A stretch of DNA of 64,000 nt from Brenneria nigrifluens DSM 30175 = ATCC 13028 (lineage in GTDB: Bacteria; Pseudomonadota; Gammaproteobacteria; Enterobacterales; Enterobacteriaceae), in contig NZ_CP034036.1 of the NCBI RefSeq assembly GCF_005484965.1, forward strand, positions 992,001 through 1,056,000, in the 5' to 3' direction. A program made the position numbers and the translations under genes. Under the pieces are notes generated by a model. The model was not told the origin of the DNA and did no database searches. It was given only the letters and a program-made list of their open reading frames with translations. Shown one piece after another: positions 61,110 through 64,000 of this stretch. Position 1 is the first letter of the stretch; each line of letters starts with the position of its first letter.

Positions 61110-62213
61110 ATGAGCGGCAGCCAGACCTTGGTTGTGAAACTTGGCACCAGCGTGCTGACCGGCGGTTCGCGCCGCCTTAACCGGGCCCATATTGTTGAAC
61201 TGGTGCGCCAGTGCGCGCAGCAGCATGCGGCAGGGCACCGGATTGTTATTGTCACCTCCGGGGCGATTGCCGCCGGTCGTGAACATTTGGGCTACCCGGA
61301 ACTTCCGCCGACGATTGCCACCAAGCAACTGCTGGCGGCGGTGGGGCAAAGCCGCCTGATTCAACTGTGGGAACAGCTGTTCTCCATCTATGGTATCCAT
61401 ATCGGGCAGATGTTGCTGACTCGCGCCGATCTGGAAGATCGCGAGCGTTTTCTCAATGCGCGCGACACCATGCGGGCGCTGCTGGATAACCACATCGTTC
61501 CGGTCATTAATGAAAATGACGCGGTGGCGACGCTGGAGATCAAAGTCGGCGACAATGATAACCTTTCCGCGCTGGCGGCCATGCTGGCGGATGCGGACAA
61601 ACTGCTGCTGCTGACCGATCAGGCGGGTTTATTCACCGCCGATCCGCGGAAAAATCCGGATGCTGAGCTGATACGTGAAGTCACCGGCATTAACGATGCG
61701 TTGCGTAACATTGCCGGCGACAGCGTATCCGGTTTGGGCACGGGCGGCATGTTAACGAAATTGCAGGCGGCCGATGTCGCCTGCCGTGCGGGTATTGATG
61801 TGGTGATCGCCGCGGGCGGCAAGCCCGGCGTTATCGGCGATGTGATAGCGGACGTGTCCGTCGGCACGCGCTTCCATGCGTTGGAAACCCCGTTGGAAAA
61901 TCGTAAGCGCTGGATCTTCGGCGCACCCCCGGCCGGTGAAATCACGGTGGATGACGGCGCGCTAGCGGCGATCCTGGAACGCGGCAGCTCTTTATTGCCC
62001 AAAGGGATCCGCGACGTGACGGGGAATTTCTCCCGCGGCGAGGTCGTGCGCATCCGTAGCCTGACCGGCCGAGATCTGGCGCATGCCGTCAGCCGCTATA
62101 ACAGCGACGCGCTGCGTATGATTGCCGGGCACCACTCCCAGCAGATAGCCGACATCCTCGGTTACGAATACGGCCCGGTGGCGGTACACCGGGACGACAT
62201 GATAATTAATTAA
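61110..62213 (+). CDS. proB: Glutamate 5-kinase ProB
   Basis: 367 residues, E. coli length. The amino-acid-kinase domain (LVVKLGTSVLTGG; VTSGAIAAGRE) is followed by a C-terminal PUA domain (about 276-360). It performs the first, proline-inhibited step of proline synthesis. The ATG at 61110 matches E. coli's start; proA follows after ten bases. Confidence 0.97.
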   Translation: MSGSQTLVVKLGTSVLTGGSRRLNRAHIVELVRQCAQQHAAGHRIVIVTSGAIAAGREHLGYPELPPTIATKQLLAAVGQSRLIQLWEQLFSIYGIHIGQMLLTRADLEDRERFLNARDTMRALLDNHIVPVINENDAVATLEIKVGDNDNLSALAAMLADADKLLLLTDQAGLFTADPRKNPDAELIREVTGINDALRNIAGDSVSGLGTGGMLTKLQAADVACRAGIDVVIAAGGKPGVIGDVIADVSVGTRFHALETPLENRKRWIFGAPPAGEITVDDGALAAILERGSSLLPKGIRDVTGNFSRGEVVRIRSLTGRDLAHAVSRYNSDALRMIAGHHSQQIADILGYEYGPVAVHRDDMIIN

Positions 62214-62223
62214 GGAGTGCGCG

Positions 62224-63477
62224 ATGCTTGAACAAATGGGCAAAGCGGCAAAGGCGGCCTCGTATCAGCTGGCGGTGCTGAGTACGGCCGAGAAAGACCG
62301 CGCGTTGGCGGCCATCGCCGACCTGCTGGAATCGGCAAGTTCGACGATCCTGGCCGCCAATGAGCAGGACGTGGCTCAGGCGCGGCAGAACGGCATGAGC
62401 GAAGCGCTGCTCGACAGGCTGCTGCTGACGCCGGCGCGGCTGACGGCGATAGCCAACGACGTTCGCCAGGTATGCCGGCTGACCGACCCGGTAGGGGAGG
62501 TGATCGACGGCCGTTTGTTGGACAGCGGCCTGCGGCTGGAGCGCCGCCGCGTGCCGCTCGGCGTTATCGGCGTGATTTATGAAGCGCGTCCCAACGTCAC
62601 CATTGACGTGGCTTCTCTGTGCCTGAAAACCGGTAATGCGGTTATTCTGCGCGGCGGCAAGGAAACCTATCGCACCAATGCCGCAACGGTAAAGGTGATC
62701 CAACAGGCGCTGGCGCAATGCGGTTTGCCCGAGTCAGCGGTTCAGGCGATTGAAAGTCCCGATCGTGAGTTGGTGAACCAGTTACTGAAGCTGGATCGCT
62801 ATATCGACATGCTGATCCCTCGTGGCGGCGCGAGTCTGCACAGACTCTGCCGCGAACAGTCGACCATTCCGGTCATTATCGGCGGGGTCGGGGTGTGTCA
62901 TATGTATGCGGACGAAAGTATAGATTTTGACAAAGCCCTGACGGTGATTGAAAGCGCTAAAGTCCAGCGTCCCAGTACCTGCAACAGCCTGGAAACGCTG
63001 CTGGTTAATCAAAGCATTGCGGCTCGCTTCCTGCCGGCGCTAAGCCGAAAAATGGCCGCCGCGGGCGTAACCTTACACGCCAGCCCGTCCGCCATGCCGT
63101 TCCTGACGGATGGCCCGGCGAAAGTGGTGGCGGTGGAAGCGGCCGACTATGATGACGAATGGCTTTCCAACGACCTCAACGTCACGCTGGTCGACGGCCT
63201 GGATGAAGCCGTGGCGCACATCCGCCAGCACGGCACGCAGCATTCGGACGCCATTCTCACCCGCTCGTTGAGCAACGCGGAGCGTTTTGTGCGCGAGGTG
63301 GATTCATCGGCGGTCTACGTCAACGCCAGCACCCGCTTTACCGACGGCGGCCAGTTCGGCCTGGGCGCGGAAGTGGCGGTGAGTACGCAAAAACTGCATG
63401 CGCGCGGCCCGATGGGACTGGAAGCGCTGACCACCTACAAGTGGATCGGCTACGGCGACGATCTGGTCCGCCCCTGA
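62224..63477 (+). CDS. proA: Glutamate-5-semialdehyde dehydrogenase ProA
   Basis: 417 residues, E. coli length. The catalytic cysteine is in VQRPSTCNSLETLLVN. It reduces glutamyl 5-phosphate with NADPH to the semialdehyde that cyclises to pyrroline-5-carboxylate. Second gene of proBA; followed by a long hairpin and tRNA-Thr, as in E. coli. Confidence 0.97.
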   Translation: MLEQMGKAAKAASYQLAVLSTAEKDRALAAIADLLESASSTILAANEQDVAQARQNGMSEALLDRLLLTPARLTAIANDVRQVCRLTDPVGEVIDGRLLDSGLRLERRRVPLGVIGVIYEARPNVTIDVASLCLKTGNAVILRGGKETYRTNAATVKVIQQALAQCGLPESAVQAIESPDRELVNQLLKLDRYIDMLIPRGGASLHRLCREQSTIPVIIGGVGVCHMYADESIDFDKALTVIESAKVQRPSTCNSLETLLVNQSIAARFLPALSRKMAAAGVTLHASPSAMPFLTDGPAKVVAVEAADYDDEWLSNDLNVTLVDGLDEAVAHIRQHGTQHSDAILTRSLSNAERFVREVDSSAVYVNASTRFTDGGQFGLGAEVAVSTQKLHARGPMGLEALTTYKWIGYGDDLVRP

Positions 63478-63503
63478 TGGCGTTTTTTAATCCGTAAAGT
63501 TAT

Positions 63504-63545
63504 AGGATTCTCTGTTATTAGTTTGGAAAATTATCAGAGAATCCT
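63504..63545 (+). terminator. proBA terminator-like hairpin
   Basis: AGGATTCTCTG (63504-63514) pairs with CAGAGAATCCT (63535-63545), separated by a 20-base AT-rich loop, then TATCCTT. Confidence 0.55.
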
Positions 63546-63665
63546 TATCCTTAGCGGGACGATTATAAAACCAGCAGAAGACCGCCAATTGCTTGACTTG
63601 ACCTGATATTTTCACTAGTTTGTCACCCCGTAGTTCCGCCGCAGCTTCGCTGTGACGATCCTAAC

Positions 63666-63741
63666 GCCGATATAGCTCAGTTGGTAGAGCAGCGCATTCG
63701 TAATGCGAAGGTCGTAGGTTCGACTCCTATTATCGGCACCA
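63666..63741 (+). tRNA. thrW: tRNA-Thr (CGT), probable attachment site
   Basis: A 76-base cloverleaf with acceptor GCCGATA/TATCGGC, anticodon loop TTCGTAA and encoded CCA. The gene follows proBA exactly as thrW does in E. coli, where it is the integration site of the CP4-6 prophage. An integrase starts 176 bases downstream here, so its 3' end is the likely attachment core. Confidence 0.96.
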
Positions 63742-63767
63742 TCCTACCTATTTTAACGTCTCCCTAA

Positions 63768-63885
63768 GTCTACTCAAACACCCTTTAAACCCTTATAATA
63801 CGCGGTTTCACGGCCCTTGTTGTCTCTGCTCGTCTACTCACGTTCACAGAAATCTACGGTGAGTTGGGGGCATCGGTGGGGGCAT
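63768..63885 (+). repeat. Short direct repeats before the integrase (candidate arm sites)
   Basis: GTCTACTCA occurs at 63768-63776 and 63832-63840. TGGGGGCAT occurs at 63865-63873 and 63877-63885, and again inside the integrase at 63985-63993. Repeats between a tRNA and an integrase are typical arm-type binding sites or integrase promoter operators. Confidence 0.45.
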
Positions 63886-63916
63886 GATGTGTTCGGTCTA
63901 GAGGAGATACCCCCAG

Positions 63917-64000
63917 ATGAAGCTCAATGCCAGACAGGTCGAGACTGCCAAGCCCAAAGATAAACCCTACAAGTTAGCGGATGGTGGGGGCATGTATCTG
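63917..64000 (+). CDS. int: P4-type tyrosine integrase, N-terminal fragment
   Basis: The first 28 codons are visible, MKLNARQVETAKPKDKPYKL then ADGGGMYL. This matches the N-terminal arm-DNA-binding domain (DUF4102) of P4-like integrases. A GAGGAG ribosome site lies 10 bases before the ATG. The rest lies beyond the window edge, so intactness cannot be judged. Together with tRNA-Thr it marks the start of an integrated element. Confidence 0.85.
   Translation, partial: MKLNARQVETAKPKDKPYKLADGGGMYL

Overview
The window comes from a gamma-proteobacterial chromosome of the order Enterobacterales. Almost every housekeeping product aligns closely, in length and sequence as I remember them, with its E. 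coli counterpart (PssA, PatZ, TapT, TrxC, YfiF, EmrAB-MprA, YgaZH, ProVWX, FadE, GmhA, YafJ, YafK, DinB, PepD, Gpt, FrsA, Crl, ProBA). Local order matches E. coli in blocks, but the blocks are joined differently. A complete methionine-salvage set, an allantoate/ureidoglycine (hpx) cluster and a MITE-like GC-rich palindrome near 49.3 kb make a plant-associated group such as Pectobacteriaceae (Brenneria, Pectobacterium, Dickeya) my best guess; the genus is inference.

Layout. 1-4.9 kb: the 3' part of an rRNA operon (16S 3' end, tRNA-Ile, tRNA-Ala, 23S, 5S, tRNA-Thr(GGT), second 5S). The 23S gene carries two intervening sequences, in helices 25 and 45. The spacers carry a multi-hairpin repeat that recurs near 12 kb. 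4.9-12 kb: pssA, pat, tapT, trxC, yfiF. 12-21 kb: emrB-emrA-mprA drug efflux, ygaZH amino-acid exporter, and the osmoregulated proVWX glycine betaine/proline importer. 21-30 kb: hpx cluster for allantoate nitrogen scavenging, with hpxZ-hpxW leftwards and the RpiR regulator hpxU, a polar amino-acid-type ABC importer, hpxJ and hpxK rightwards. It has sigma-54 promoters facing both ways, an NtrC site and a repeated candidate HpxU operator. 30-42 kb: methionine salvage (yafV, mtnE / mtnB, mtnC, mtnD ... mtnA / mtnK) with MetJ-type boxes in both divergent promoters. 42-50 kb: yajD, fadE, gmhA, yafJ, yafK, yafE, dinB, pepD. 51-58 kb: an oligopeptide-type ABC importer of unknown substrate, a VOC protein, a ProC-like reductase and a small membrane protein. 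58.6-64 kb: gpt, frsA, crl, proB, proA, tRNA-Thr(CGT), and the first 28 codons of a P4-type integrase, so a genomic island begins at the right edge.

The outstanding item is a strikingly AT-rich five-gene operon (34.2-38.9 kb, minus strand) inserted between the convergent mtnD and mtnA genes. Its first gene encodes a 122-residue Sec-exported peptide with 16 cysteines. These form a hevein-like (CBM18-type) chitin-binding module followed by an eight-cysteine, glycine/alanine-rich domain that resembles halocin C8-like bacteriocins. Behind it come a 120-residue four-helix membrane protein (candidate immunity protein), a MacA adaptor, a MacB ATPase/permease and a DsbC-like disulfide isomerase. I read this as a self-contained system for making, folding, exporting and resisting a disulfide-rich antimicrobial that may target a chitin-like polymer. 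Function is inferred, but the gene content and order are directly visible.
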